DNA of 64,000 nucleotides from Alistipes sp. Lineage in GTDB: Bacteria > Bacteroidota > Bacteroidia > Bacteroidales > Rikenellaceae. Positions 17,199-27,133 of the stretch are shown here, one piece after another. Below the pieces are notes generated by a model, which was not told where the DNA came from, made no database searches, and saw only the letters and a list, made by a program, of their open reading frames with translations. The stretch spans positions 83,248 to 147,247 of the forward strand of contig JAHHQN010000003.1 in the NCBI GenBank assembly GCA_020026375.1. Direction: 5' to 3'. Every line of letters begins with the position of its first letter. Positions within the stretch are counted from its first letter, which is position 1. The position numbers were made by a program, and so were the translations under genes.

Positions 17199-18581
17199 TT
17201 AGCTTTTCTTGCTCAATACTTCGGCCACAGCCTTGCAGCAGGCGTCGATGTTGCCTGCGCCGAAGCTGATGACCACATCGGTGTCCATCTTTCCGAGTTC
17301 GTCGGCCAGCTGTTCGCGCTCGACGATGCGGCAGGGGGCGGTGACATGCTGGGCGATAATCTCCGTGCGGATACCCTCGATAGGCTCCTCGCGTGCCGGA
17401 TAGATGGGGAGCAGCACCACCTGGTCGGCATGCGACAAGGACTCGGCGAACTCACGGTAGAAGTCGCGCGTGCGGGTGTAGAGATGGGGCTGGAAGACGG
17501 CCGTCACCTTGCGACGGGGGAACATCTTCTTGACCGAGGTGATGGTGGCGGCCAGCTCGTTGGGGTGGTGGGCATAGTCGTCCATGTAGACCTGTCGGGG
17601 GGTGTTGACATAAAATTCGAAACGGCGTTTCACCCCCTCGAAGCTGCGCAGGGCCTGACGCAGGGCGTCGTGCGAAAATTCGCGTCCCTCGTGGCGTGCG
17701 GCACACCACAGCGCGGCGGTGGCGGCCACCGAGTTCTCGATGTTCACCCAGCCGGGGATACCCAGACGGCACTCCTCGACAACGCCGTCGGGGGTGACAA
17801 TGTCGTAGAGATAGTGGCCGTCCTCCTGCAATCTCACATTGCGGGCATAGAAGTCACACTCGCGGTCGTAGGAGTAGCGCCAGATGGTGATGTCGGGGTT
17901 GCGCAACTCGATGTCGACCCCCTCCTTCAGTATGAGGTTGCCGCCCTTGCGGATTTTTTCCACAAACTGCGCGAAGGCCTCCTTCACGGCCTCGTAGGTG
18001 CCGTAGATGTCGAGATGGTCGGGGTCGACGGAGGTCACCACTGCGGTGTCGGGGTTGAGACGCAGGAACGAACGGTCGAACTCGTCGGCCTCCACCGCCA
18101 TGCGGTCGCCGCTGCCCAGCACCAGATTGCCGTCGAAATTCTTGGAGATGCCGCCCAGAAATGCCGAACCGCCGCCCGTCGTTGCGTGGTTCAACCACGC
18201 GATGAGGGTCGAGGTGGTGGTCTTGCCGTGGGAGCCGGCCACCGCCATCACATACTTGCCCTGCGTGAGGTGGCCCAGTATCTGCGAACGCTTCTCGATG
18301 GTGAATCCCTGCTCCACGAAGTGGCGGAACTCGCTGTGTTCGGCAGGTATGGCCGGAGTGTAGATGACCAGGGTGTGTTCCTTGTCGAGGAACGCTTCGG
18401 GTATGAGCTTCAGGTCGTCGTCATAGTGAATGTCGGCACCCTCGGCCTCGAGTTGCCCGGTGAGTCGGGTTTGGGTGCGGTCGTAGCCGGCCACACGCTT
18501 GCCCTCGTGGAGGAAATATCGGGCGATGGCGCTCATGCCTATACCGCCGATTCCCAAAAAATATACGTTGTCGAATGTCAT
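17199..18581 (-). CDS. murC: UDP-N-acetylmuramate--L-alanine ligase MurC
   Basis: A 460-residue Mur ligase that adds L-alanine to UDP-MurNAc in the cytoplasm. It has an N-terminal UMAG-binding Rossmann domain (FLGIGGIGMSAIARYF), the ATP-binding loop GSHGKTTTSTLIAW at about residues 112-125, and the central HPNELAAT region. Its ATG overlaps the murG stop by four bases, implying translational coupling. Length is normal for the family. Confidence 0.97.
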   Translation of the reverse strand: MTFDNVYFLGIGGIGMSAIARYFLHEGKRVAGYDRTQTRLTGQLEAEGADIHYDDDLKLIPEAFLDKEHTLVIYTPAIPAEHSEFRHFVEQGFTIEKRSQILGHLTQGKYVMAVAGSHGKTTTSTLIAWLNHATTGGGSAFLGGISKNFDGNLVLGSGDRMAVEADEFDRSFLRLNPDTAVVTSVDPDHLDIYGTYEAVKEAFAQFVEKIRKGGNLILKEGVDIELRNPDITIWRYSYDRECDFYARNVRLQEDGHYLYDIVTPDGVVEECRLGIPGWVNIENSVAATAALWCAARHEGREFSHDALRQALRSFEGVKRRFEFYVNTPRQVYMDDYAHHPNELAATITSVKKMFPRRKVTAVFQPHLYTRTRDFYREFAESLSHADQVVLLPIYPAREEPIEGIRTEIIAQHVTAPCRIVEREQLADELGKMDTDVVISFGAGNIDACCKAVAEVLSKKS

Positions 18582-19696
18582 TGTTCTATCAGTTTAAGTA
18601 TCTCGTCTACAATGTCTTCTGCCGCATTGGGGCGTGCCAGTGCCTCGATGTTGCGGCGCATCTGCTCCAACTTGTCGGGGTGCGACAGCAGGTCGAGTGC
18701 CGCGGGCATGGCCTTTTGGCGACACTCCGCATCGGTGACCAGCAGGGCGGCACCCTTCTCTTCGAGCGCACGGGCATTCTTGGTCTGATGGTCCTCGGCC
18801 ACATTGGGCGAGGGGACGAAAATCACGGGCTTGGCCACCAGACACAACTCCGACACCGTGCCGGCGCCGCTGCGCGAGATGACCACGTCGGCCGCCTCGT
18901 AGGCGTAGTCCATGCGGTCGATGAACGCTCCCTGCCAGATGCCGCGGGTGGGGTGGGCGTCGAGGAACGCGCGCATCTCCTGCTCGTAGTATTTGCCGGT
19001 CTGCCAGATGACCTGCACGGGGGACTCGCCTCCGAGGGTGGGAATCCAGGCCTTCATCATCTCGTTGAGTGTGCGTGTGCCGAGCGAACCGCCCACCACC
19101 AGCACCACGGGTTTCGAGGCGTCGAGTCCGAAATGGCGCAGGGCCTCTTCGTGTCCACAGGACTCCTTCGAGAACCGTCCGCGCAGGGGGTTGCCCGTCT
19201 TGACGATGCGGTCGGCCGGGAAGAAGCGTTCCATGCCGTCGTAGGCCGTGCAGATGCGACGGGCGCGGCGGCCGAGAATCTTGTTGGTGAGTCCGGCGTA
19301 GGAGTTCTGCTCCTGAATGAGGGTGGAAATGCCCATTCGCTGTGCCGACCACAGCACCGGTGCGCTGGCGTAGCCGCCGAAGCCCACCACGGCATCGGCA
19401 CCGAACTCGCGAATGGTCTTGCGGGCCTTGGCCAGCGAGCGGAATATCTTTACCGGTATGGCGATGTTGTTGCGCAGGTTGTGGAGTGTGAGCCGGCGTT
19501 GGAGACCCACCACCGGCAGTCCCACGATGCGGTAGCCCAGTGCCGGCACCTTCTCCATCTCCATCTTGCCTTCGGCACCCACAAACAACAGCTCCACGTC
19601 GTCGCCCAGACGGCGTTTCAACGCTTCGGCGACAGCCACGGCGGGGTAGATGTGGCCTCCCGTGCCGCCACCCGAAAGAATAATCTTCTTTGACAT
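18578..19696 (-). CDS. murG: UDP-N-acetylglucosamine--lipid transferase MurG
   Basis: A 372-residue GT28 transferase that adds GlcNAc to lipid I to make lipid II at the inner leaflet of the cytoplasmic membrane. The N-terminal G loop is SGGGTGGHIYPAVAVAEAL, and the C-terminal donor site includes SRSGAGTVSEL and PSPNVAEDHQTKNA. It is the first dcw gene in this run. In many bacteria ftsW and murD precede it, but here the upstream gene is yifB, separated by 97 bases containing a short GC-rich hairpin. Confidence 0.97.
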   Translation of the reverse strand: MSKKIILSGGGTGGHIYPAVAVAEALKRRLGDDVELLFVGAEGKMEMEKVPALGYRIVGLPVVGLQRRLTLHNLRNNIAIPVKIFRSLAKARKTIREFGADAVVGFGGYASAPVLWSAQRMGISTLIQEQNSYAGLTNKILGRRARRICTAYDGMERFFPADRIVKTGNPLRGRFSKESCGHEEALRHFGLDASKPVVLVVGGSLGTRTLNEMMKAWIPTLGGESPVQVIWQTGKYYEQEMRAFLDAHPTRGIWQGAFIDRMDYAYEAADVVISRSGAGTVSELCLVAKPVIFVPSPNVAEDHQTKNARALEEKGAALLVTDAECRQKAMPAALDLLSHPDKLEQMRRNIEALARPNAAEDIVDEILKLIEQ

Positions 19697-19793
19697 ATCT
19701 GAATATCGTTTTTTTCTGCTCTGTATTTGGTTCCGTCGCCGTCCCCCTTGCGCGGAGGCATGACGGCGGAGAGCGTTCTTGTTGGTCAGTAAG

Positions 19794-21332
19794 TTACCTC
19801 CCCCACGAGTCGCGGTCGAGCGAGCGGTAGTTGATGGCCTCGGCGATGTCGGCCGCCGCTATGCGGTCGCGACCCTCGAGGTCGGCTATCGTGCGTGACA
19901 CCTTCAGTATGCGGTCGTAGGCGCGTGCCGACAGCGAGAGACGGTGCATGGCCTGCTCCAGCAGACGGGTCGAGGCCTCGTCGAGCGCACAGTGACGGCG
20001 CAGCAGTGCGCTGTTCATCATGGCGTTGGTGTGTATCCCCGGCGTGTCGCCGAAGCGTCGGCGTTGTATCTCGCGTGCGCGGCACACCCGTTCGCGGATT
20101 GTTGCGCTCGACTCGCCCTCGGGGGCATGGGCCAGCTCCTCGGGCGGTACGGGGGTCACCTCTATGTGCATGTCGATGCGGTCCATCAGCGGACCCGATA
20201 TGCGCCCCATGTAGCGGTGAACCATGCTCTGCGAGCAGGTGCATTCGCGCGTGGGGTGGTTGTAGTAGCCGCACGGACAGGGGTTCATGGCCGCTATGAG
20301 GGTGAAGTTGGCCGGATACTGCACCCTGTATTTCACCCTCGACACCGTGATGCGCTTCTCCTCGAGCGGCTGGCGCATGACCTCCAGCACGCTGCGTCCG
20401 AACTCGGGCAGCTCGTCGAGGAACAGCACGCCGTTGTGGGCCAGCGACACCTCGCCCGGCTGGGGAAACTGTCCGCCGCCGATGAGGGCCACGGGTGAGA
20501 TGGTGTGGTGCGGTGCGCGGAACGGACGGCGCACCATGAGTCCTGAAATCTCGGTGAGACCGGCCACGGAGTGGATCTTGGTGGTCTCGAGCGACTCCTC
20601 GGGCGAGAGGGGCGGCAGTATCGAGGGCAGACGGCGTGCGAGCATGGTCTTTCCCGAGCCGGGCGAGCCGATCATCAGCACGTTGTGACCGCCTGCGGCG
20701 GCGATTTCGAGGGCGCGCTTGACGTGCAGCTGCCCCTTCACATCGGCAAAATCCTCCTCGTAGGGTTGTGTTACAAGGTCGGTGGCCGGGGTCTGCGGAG
20801 CCTGAGAGGGGGCAATCTCCTCTTCGTGGTTGAGATAGGCCACCGTCTGTCGCAGACTCTCCACGCCGATGACCGCTATTCCGTCGACCACGGCGGCCTC
20901 ACGGGCATTCTCGCAGGCCACAATCAGGCGTCCGATGCCCCGTTCGCGTGCGGCGATGGCCATCGGCAGGATACCCTTCACGGGGCGCACCGTGCCGTCG
21001 AGCGACAGCTCTCCGGCAAAGAGACACCCCTCGATATCGTCGGCCGCTATGCGCTGCATGGCGGCCAGTATGCCCACGGCTATCGGCAGGTCGAAGCCCG
21101 AACCCTCCTTGCGCAGGTCGGCCGGTGCGAGGTTCACCACCACCTTCTTGCCCGACATGCGCTCGCCCGAATTTTCGAAGGCGGCCCTGATTCGCTGTTC
21201 GCTCTCCTTGACCGCGTTGTCGGGCAGTCCCACAAGGAACATGCCCAGACCTCCTCCTGCGATGTTGACCTCCACGGTCACCATCAGGGCGTCGATGCCG
21301 ACAATCGTGGCGGCGTAAGTTCGCACAAACAT
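19794..21332 (-). CDS. YifB/ComM-family Mg-chelatase-like AAA+ ATPase
   Basis: A 512-residue protein with an N-terminal ChlI-like domain (GLPDNAVKESEQRIRAAF), a central AAA+ module with Walker A GSPGSGKTMLARRLP, Walker B GVLFLDELPEF, and the C-terminal Mg-chelatase-like domain. ComM in naturally transformable bacteria is a hexameric branch-migration helicase that helps integrate incoming DNA; in other species its role is unclear. A cysteine cluster (NPCPCGYY and CTCSQ) is visible near residue 350, as in the family. The gene begins 24 bases after dnaB and is likely co-transcribed with it. Confidence 0.93.
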   Translation of the reverse strand: MFVRTYAATIVGIDALMVTVEVNIAGGGLGMFLVGLPDNAVKESEQRIRAAFENSGERMSGKKVVVNLAPADLRKEGSGFDLPIAVGILAAMQRIAADDIEGCLFAGELSLDGTVRPVKGILPMAIAARERGIGRLIVACENAREAAVVDGIAVIGVESLRQTVAYLNHEEEIAPSQAPQTPATDLVTQPYEEDFADVKGQLHVKRALEIAAAGGHNVLMIGSPGSGKTMLARRLPSILPPLSPEESLETTKIHSVAGLTEISGLMVRRPFRAPHHTISPVALIGGGQFPQPGEVSLAHNGVLFLDELPEFGRSVLEVMRQPLEEKRITVSRVKYRVQYPANFTLIAAMNPCPCGYYNHPTRECTCSQSMVHRYMGRISGPLMDRIDMHIEVTPVPPEELAHAPEGESSATIRERVCRAREIQRRRFGDTPGIHTNAMMNSALLRRHCALDEASTRLLEQAMHRLSLSARAYDRILKVSRTIADLEGRDRIAAADIAEAINYRSLDRDSWGR

Positions 21333-21356
21333 CTCTCTGTCTTGTTTTTTATGGGT

Positions 21357-22916
21357 TTAGAACGGCACCTCCTCGTTGAGCGAGGGGGCCGATATGTCGA
21401 ATTCGCCGCCTCCCGTCATGCTGCCCAGACCTCCGGCCATGGGCGACGAGAAGTTGTTGGCACCGCTGGCATAGTCGTCGTAGGCCTGCTGGCCTTCGGC
21501 CACTTCGGGCGAGAGGACCACGTCGTCGACATCGGCAAAACGCGCCTGCTCCTTGAGGAAGCGCATCGGCACGTCCCTCACCTCGCCATTACGGTGCTTG
21601 GCGATGATGATTTCGGCCATGCCGGCCGTCGACATTCCGTTTTCGTCCTCGGTGATGCCGTAGTATTCGGGACGGTGGATAAAGGCCACGATGTCGGCGT
21701 CCTGCTCGATGGCACCCGACTCACGAAGGTCGGAGAGCTGCGGACGGCGCGAGCCGCCACGGGTTTCGGTGGCACGGCTCAGCTGCGAGAGGGCGATAAT
21801 CGGCACTCCCAGCTCCTTGGCGATGGCCTTGAGCGTACGCGAGATGAACGACACCTCCTGTTCGCGGTTGCCCTTCGAGTCCTGGTTGGCGGTCATCAGC
21901 TGGAGGTAGTCGATGATGATGACCTTGATGTTGTTGTGTATCTTGAGTCGGCGCGCCTTCGAGCGGAACTCGAAGACCGAGAGTGCCGGCGTGTCGTCGA
22001 TGTAGAGGGGTGCTGCGCCCAGCGGCTTGGTGGCCGATTCGAGATGACGCCACTGCTCGGGAGAGAGCTTGCCCGACTTCACATCGTTGCCCGGCAGGCC
22101 GGTCTCGGCGATAATCAGACGCATCATCAGCTGCACGGCCGACATCTCGAGCGAGAAGAACGCCACACCGGTGTCCTGCTCGACGGCCATGTTGCGCGCC
22201 ATCGACAACACGAAGGCGGTCTTACCCATTGAGGGTCGTGCCGCGATGATAATCATGTCGGAGGGTTGCCAGCCCAGCGTCACGTTGTCGATGGAGGTGA
22301 AGCCCGACGGCACGCCGCTGAAGCGGCTGGTGTTCTTCGAGGCCTCCTCAATCTGCTTGAGGGCCGACTGGAGAATGTCGCGCGAGTTCTGCACCGAACG
22401 CTTCACATGTCCCTCCGAGACCTTGAAAATCTCGCTCTCGGCGAATCCGATGAGTTCCGTCACGTCGACCGACTCGTCGTAGGAGCGTCGCTGGATTTCG
22501 GTGGCCGAGCGTATCAGTTCGCGCTGGACGTATTTCTGGGCGATGATTTTGGCGTGGAACTCCACATTGGCTGCCGAGCCGACCTTCTGGGTCAGCTGAG
22601 CCAGATAGCTCACGCCGCCCACCTTGTCCAAATCCTTCTTGACCCTCAGCCGCTCGGTGACGGTGAACAGGTCGACGGGTTTGAGTTCGGTCGACAGCTC
22701 CTCGATGGCCTTGTAGATGAGACGGTGGGCCTCGTTGTAGAAGACTTCGGGGGAGATGTACTCCTGCACGGTGACGATGCTGTCCTTCTCGAGCATGAGC
22801 GCACCCAGCACGGCCTCTTCGAGTTCCACGGCCTGGGGGGGTATGCTGCCGGCGGTGTCGGTGAGTGCCGCAAAAGCCTGGGCGTTGCGGGGTGAGGGTT
22901 TAAAATCTTTAGCCAT
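21357..22916 (-). CDS. dnaB: Replicative DNA helicase DnaB
   Basis: A 519-residue hexameric helicase. The N-terminal DnaB domain begins near residue 20 (PPQAVELEEAVLGALM), and the RecA-like C-terminal domain has Walker A ARPSMGKTAF, Walker B IIIDYLQLM and the arginine-rich RATETRGGSRRPQLSDLRES motif. No intein or insertion is seen. The short Gly/Ser-rich C-terminus ends in LNEEVPF. A well-matched promoter (22941-22971) sits upstream. Confidence 0.97.
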   Translation of the reverse strand: MAKDFKPSPRNAQAFAALTDTAGSIPPQAVELEEAVLGALMLEKDSIVTVQEYISPEVFYNEAHRLIYKAIEELSTELKPVDLFTVTERLRVKKDLDKVGGVSYLAQLTQKVGSAANVEFHAKIIAQKYVQRELIRSATEIQRRSYDESVDVTELIGFAESEIFKVSEGHVKRSVQNSRDILQSALKQIEEASKNTSRFSGVPSGFTSIDNVTLGWQPSDMIIIAARPSMGKTAFVLSMARNMAVEQDTGVAFFSLEMSAVQLMMRLIIAETGLPGNDVKSGKLSPEQWRHLESATKPLGAAPLYIDDTPALSVFEFRSKARRLKIHNNIKVIIIDYLQLMTANQDSKGNREQEVSFISRTLKAIAKELGVPIIALSQLSRATETRGGSRRPQLSDLRESGAIEQDADIVAFIHRPEYYGITEDENGMSTAGMAEIIIAKHRNGEVRDVPMRFLKEQARFADVDDVVLSPEVAEGQQAYDDYASGANNFSSPMAGGLGSMTGGGEFDISAPSLNEEVPF

Positions 22917-22940
22917 TAGTGTTCAAATTCTTTCAAACTT

Positions 22941-22971
22941 CAAAAATAACATTTTGTGCCGACTTTTCAAA
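22941..22971 (-). promoter_or_regulatory. dnaB promoter (TTTG-N19-TATTTTTG)
   Basis: On the minus strand TTTG (22971-22968) is followed by exactly 19 bases and TATTTTTG (22948-22941), the Bacteroidetes sigma-70-type consensus with ideal spacing. The -7 box ends 24 bases before the dnaB ATG. It probably drives dnaB-yifB and perhaps further genes downstream. Confidence 0.8.
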
Positions 22972-23168
22972 ACACGCTTTCCCGGCGGCTGTCGATAACT
23001 CTGTTACTAACGGCCGCGGCCGTCCGACGTCGAAGAGTTTGTGGGGCAAGGTGTGGGGCAGTGAGGGGTGTGGAGGGGGTATGAAGGGGTGGAGTTGTTG
23101 ACAACCCGATGATAAACATGTGCATAATCCCTTCATAACTTTACACCGCAGTGTGAGTTCCTGTGGGG

Positions 23169-23903
23169 CTACTCCTTGAGTCCCAGTTCGTGGCGCGGGG
23201 CGGCCAGCGCGGCGATGCTGATGCGGCACGAGGGGACGGCTTCGAGAATGGCCGCCGCACACGACGAGAGGGTGCTGCCCGTGGTCAGCACATCGTCGAC
23301 CAGCAGAATGTGTCGCCCCTCGAGCCGTCGGGGACGGGCAACGCGAAAGGCCTTCGCCACATTCTTCTCGCGTTCGTGGCGTTGGCGGAGGGCCTGCGAA
23401 CGGGTGTTGCGGCAGCGGCGCACGGCACGGCGTTCGACCTCCACGCCCAGACTTCGGGCGATGCCGTCGGCCAGATAGTCCGACTGGTTGTAGCCGCGTT
23501 TCATCTGTTTGAGGGGGTGGAGCGGCAGCGGCACGACCACATCGATATCGTCGTAGAGTCCCGATGTGCGGAGCTCCTCGCCGTACCAGCGTCCCATGAT
23601 GTAGGCCAGCCGCCAGTAGCCCTTGTACTTGAAATCGTGAATCACCTCCCTCCAGCCGCTGCCGTGGACGAAGTAGAGGAAACACGAGGCGTTGGCCACG
23701 GGGACGATGCCCCAGAATTTGCGCACCACGGGGTTGTCCGCCTCGCGGCAGTAGCCGGTGAGGGGTGCGGTGGCGCGGCAGAGGGTGCAGATGGTCTGTT
23801 CGCCCTCCTCGAGCAGTGCGCCGCACACGGGGCAGTGGGCCGGCAGCAGCAGCGAGAGAAGGTCGTCCCACACCTCGCGCAGGAGCTTACTGAGGGTCGA
23901 CAT
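23169..23903 (-). CDS. ComF-family phosphoribosyltransferase-like protein
   Basis: A 244-residue protein with an N-terminal zinc-finger-like cysteine set (CPVCGALL, then CTLCRA) and a C-terminal phosphoribosyltransferase-type motif ILLVDDVLTTGSTL. ComF proteins are linked to natural transformation and interact with PriA-type helicases in some species. I chose the ATG at 23903 (MSTLSKLLREVW) rather than an upstream in-frame ATG because the extra 26 residues lie inside priA and look like shadow sequence. The gene overlaps the end of priA by 17 bases, an arrangement consistent with coupled expression. Confidence 0.9.
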   Translation of the reverse strand: MSTLSKLLREVWDDLLSLLLPAHCPVCGALLEEGEQTICTLCRATAPLTGYCREADNPVVRKFWGIVPVANASCFLYFVHGSGWREVIHDFKYKGYWRLAYIMGRWYGEELRTSGLYDDIDVVVPLPLHPLKQMKRGYNQSDYLADGIARSLGVEVERRAVRRCRNTRSQALRQRHEREKNVAKAFRVARPRRLEGRHILLVDDVLTTGSTLSSCAAAILEAVPSCRISIAALAAPRHELGLKE

Positions 23904-26172
23904 TGATGAGGATTTCGATGTATTTGTATTCGCCCACGGCGTGGAAACGCTGCATCTCGTGGCGGATAATCTCTCTGGCACGGCGTGCCGAGGCGCCGCT
24001 TTCGATTTTGAGCAGCATGCCTATCAGATATTCGCCGCGTATGCGGTCGACGGGCGGCGACATGGGCCCCATCAGTCGGCGGCCGAAAATCTTGCGCAGA
24101 CGGCCCGACAGGTCGACGGCCGCACGCCGCAGCAGCTGAATGTCGCGGTGGCGCAGGGTGAAGGCGATGATGCGCGAGTAGGGCGGATAGAAGAACTCCT
24201 CGCGCTCCTTGAGTTGCGAGAGGGCCATGCCCTCGTAGTCGCCCCCGATAATCTGACGCAGGACGGGATTCCGCGGGTCGGAGGTCTGTATGACCACTTC
24301 GCCGCCTGCGGCGCGTCGTCCGGCGCGTCCCGCCACCTGCATCATCAGCTGGAAGGCGCGCTCCGAGGCTCTGAAGTCGGGGTTCGAGAGCAGGTTGTCG
24401 GCATTGAGGATACCCACCAGCGACACTCCGTCGAAGTCGAATCCCTTGGTAATCATCTGTGTGCCGACCAGTATGTCGGTGCGGTGTTCGGCGAAGTCGT
24501 TGATGATGGTGTTGAATGCACGCTCCGAGGTCACCGCGTCGCGGTCGAGACGTGCCACCCTTGCCGTGGGGAAGAAACGGAGGATTTCCTCCTCGATTTT
24601 CTCCGTGCCGAAGCCCATCGGCACCAGGTCGGTCACCTTGCACGAGGGGCATTTGTGGGGCATGGGTTCCGAGTGGCCGCAGTAGTGGCAGACCAGCCGC
24701 CCCGAGGCCTTGTGGTAGGTCAGCGACACGTTGCAGTCCTTGCAGCGCGCCGTCCAGCCGCATTCGGTACACTCCACGAAGGGCGAGAAACCCCTTCGGT
24801 TCTGGAACAGCATCACCTGTTCCCCGCGCGAGAGGGCGGCCTCTATCTTGTCGAGCAGCAGCTGGTTGAAGTGGGAGTGACGCTCGCCGCGCCGTGCGGC
24901 GCGCAGGGTGTCGGAGATGAGGATTTGGGGCAGACGTCCCTGTCCGTAACGCTCCGTGAGACGTGCGTGGCCGTATTTTCCGCCGGTGGCGTTGAGCCAC
25001 GTCTCGAGCGAGGGGGTGGCACTTCCCAGCAGGGTTTTCGACGAGAAGATGCGCGCGGCCATCACCGCACAGTCGCGTGCCTGATAGCGCGGCGCGGGGT
25101 CGGCCTGCTTGTAGCTGGGGTCGTGTTCCTCGTCGACGATGATGAGTTGAAGGTGGTGGAGCGGCAGGAAGACCGACGAACGGACGCCCACCACGAAACT
25201 GCCGCCGCGCGAGCGGTTGAGTCTGAGATAGGTCTCCGAACGCTTCACATCGGAGAGTTTGGAGTGGTAGGGGGTCACCCTCGAGCCGAAGATGCGCTCC
25301 ATGCGCTCGATGAGCTGCGCCGTGAGGGCGATTTCCGGCACCAGCAGCAGCACGTCGCCGCCGCGCGAGAGTACCTCGGCGATGAGGTGGATATACACCT
25401 CGGTCTTGCCCGACGAGGTGATGCCCTGCAACAGCACGGCCGCTTTGCCCTCGTCGAACTGGCGGAGTATCTCTTCACGGGCCTCCTCCTGATGGGGGGT
25501 GAGCGACGGCAGGCGGAAACGCACCTCGCCCTGCTCGGTCGAGGGTTCGTGTTCCACGGCCAGCAGATATTCCTTCTTTTCGAGGGCGCGCAGCACGGGG
25601 AGTTCCGCCGTGAGCAGTCGACGCGGAATTTCGGTGGCGAAGATTTGCGGAGAGAGGGTGTCGGAGTTGAGCGCGTCGGGTTGCGCTGCGGTGATGACCT
25701 CGAGCAGTGCGTCGTATTGGCGCGGTGCGCGGCGTTCGAGGTGGTCGAGTACCTCGTCGAGCCGTTCGCGTTCGGCAAACGAAGACGAGAGCAGGAAGTA
25801 AAGCTCCCTGCGCGGACGGAACAGCTCCTCCTCGAATCCGCTGCGGCTGTCGGCCGAGGGTTTCATCAGCGAGGGCAGCGCCACACGCATCACCTCGCCT
25901 AGTGTCGACATGTAGTAGTCGGCCAGCCACTCCCAGAACTGCATCTGCCGCTCGGAGAGTAGCGGACGTTCGTAGAGCAGTGCCTGTATGGGTTTCACGG
26001 TCTTGACATCGGGACGGCGGTCGTGGAGACGCCACACGATGCCGGTGTAGAATTTCTGACGGCCGAACTGTACGGCCACGGCACACCCCTTCTCAACCGT
26101 CATCTCTTCGGGAACGGCGAAGGTGTATTCGGGTTGTGCGAGGGGGAGGACTATGTCGGCATAGAGCGGCAT
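23887..26172 (-). CDS. priA: Primosomal protein N' (PriA) helicase
   Basis: A 761-residue superfamily 2 helicase that restarts stalled replication forks. The N-terminal 3'-DNA-binding domain is followed by Walker A GITSSGKTEVY, the DEEH box (IIVDEEHDPSYK), and the eight-cysteine zinc module (CTECGWTARCKDCNV and CHYCGH ... CPSC) inserted in the helicase core, then motifs LVGTQMITKG and QVAGRAGRR. The start overlaps the yitT stop by one base (TAATG). Confidence 0.97.
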   Translation of the reverse strand: MPLYADIVLPLAQPEYTFAVPEEMTVEKGCAVAVQFGRQKFYTGIVWRLHDRRPDVKTVKPIQALLYERPLLSERQMQFWEWLADYYMSTLGEVMRVALPSLMKPSADSRSGFEEELFRPRRELYFLLSSSFAERERLDEVLDHLERRAPRQYDALLEVITAAQPDALNSDTLSPQIFATEIPRRLLTAELPVLRALEKKEYLLAVEHEPSTEQGEVRFRLPSLTPHQEEAREEILRQFDEGKAAVLLQGITSSGKTEVYIHLIAEVLSRGGDVLLLVPEIALTAQLIERMERIFGSRVTPYHSKLSDVKRSETYLRLNRSRGGSFVVGVRSSVFLPLHHLQLIIVDEEHDPSYKQADPAPRYQARDCAVMAARIFSSKTLLGSATPSLETWLNATGGKYGHARLTERYGQGRLPQILISDTLRAARRGERHSHFNQLLLDKIEAALSRGEQVMLFQNRRGFSPFVECTECGWTARCKDCNVSLTYHKASGRLVCHYCGHSEPMPHKCPSCKVTDLVPMGFGTEKIEEEILRFFPTARVARLDRDAVTSERAFNTIINDFAEHRTDILVGTQMITKGFDFDGVSLVGILNADNLLSNPDFRASERAFQLMMQVAGRAGRRAAGGEVVIQTSDPRNPVLRQIIGGDYEGMALSQLKEREEFFYPPYSRIIAFTLRHRDIQLLRRAAVDLSGRLRKIFGRRLMGPMSPPVDRIRGEYLIGMLLKIESGASARRAREIIRHEMQRFHAVGEYKYIEILINVDPQ

Positions 26173-27107
26173 TAGAGCTTGGTGAGGGGCTGGAAGCCCT
26201 GGCCGTAGACACCCATCACGGGGCCGACCGAGATGAAGGCTGCCGAGTCGACGCTTCTGACGAACTTCAGCAACATGGGTGTTTCACGCTTGCGGCAGAT
26301 GACCATGACCATCTTGCCCGGTTCCTTGGAATACCAGCCCTGCGAGTCGATGAGGGTCACGCCGCGGTGCATGTTGCTCGACACGGCTTCGGCCATCTTT
26401 TCGTAGTCTTTGGTGATGATGAACACCTGGTGCGACTGGTTGTTGCCCGACATGAGCATGTCGACGGTGTAGGCCACCACCACAGTCATCACATAACCGT
26501 AGATGAGGGTCGAGAGGCCTTTGCCCACGAAGAGAGCCGAACCGATGATGACGGCGTCGGTGTAGATGAGAATCTTGCCGTAGTTGACGTTGTGGTATTT
26601 CTGTATGATGAGCGCCACGATATCGGTGCCGCCCGTGGTGCCGCCCTGCGAGAAGCAGAGCGCGATGCCTATACCTGCGAAGATACCGCCCAGAATCATG
26701 GGCAGGAGATGTTCGGTGGGTTCGAAGATGGGGAAGATGGCCGAAGCGTGGCCCGACTCCTCGATGAACCACTGCCAGAAGTTCATGCTCACCGAAATCA
26801 TGATGATGCTGTAGATGGTCTTGATGCCGAAGTTCCAGCCCACAATCAGACCGCCGATGAGAATCAGCACGGCATTGATGGCCAGCACCATGGTACCCAT
26901 CTTGATGCCCCAGTCGTAGCCCAGCGACTCACCGAAGGCGTTGACACCCTCGCTGAGCACGTAGCCCAGACCTCCGGCGCCGCCGCCCGTACCGTCGGCG
27001 GGTTTCACACATCCAATCCAACCGAAGGCATAGAGGAACATGCCGAATGCCATAATCGAATATTCCTTCAGAACTTTGAGTACTGTACCGATAGTCAGGT
27101 ATTTCAT
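26172..27107 (-). CDS. YitT-family membrane protein (DUF161/DUF2179)
   Basis: A 311-residue integral membrane protein with about five to six hydrophobic segments in residues 15-205 (for example IMAFGMFLYAFGWIG and LAINAVLILIGGLIVGW) and a C-terminal cytoplasmic DUF2179 domain starting near residue 220 (SHQVFIITKDYEKMA). Glycine-rich FAGIGIALCFSQGGTTGGTDIV is typical. The function of the family is not established. It heads a yitT-priA-comF operon. Confidence 0.9.
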   Translation of the reverse strand: MKYLTIGTVLKVLKEYSIMAFGMFLYAFGWIGCVKPADGTGGGAGGLGYVLSEGVNAFGESLGYDWGIKMGTMVLAINAVLILIGGLIVGWNFGIKTIYSIIMISVSMNFWQWFIEESGHASAIFPIFEPTEHLLPMILGGIFAGIGIALCFSQGGTTGGTDIVALIIQKYHNVNYGKILIYTDAVIIGSALFVGKGLSTLIYGYVMTVVVAYTVDMLMSGNNQSHQVFIITKDYEKMAEAVSSNMHRGVTLIDSQGWYSKEPGKMVMVICRKRETPMLLKFVRSVDSAAFISVGPVMGVYGQGFQPLTKL

Positions 27108-27133
27108 AGCAGCGGGGGTTTAAAAGATTTCGA

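Noticed and set aside
23010..23023. GC-rich palindrome ACGGCCGCGGCCGT between comF and dnaB
   Set aside because: Perfect but short, with no T-run and no clear regulatory position, so I did not list it as a terminator.
23642..25000. 452-codon minus-strand frame overlapping priA and comF
   Set aside because: Arg/Pro/Ala/His-rich shadow frame; both real genes are well supported in other frames.
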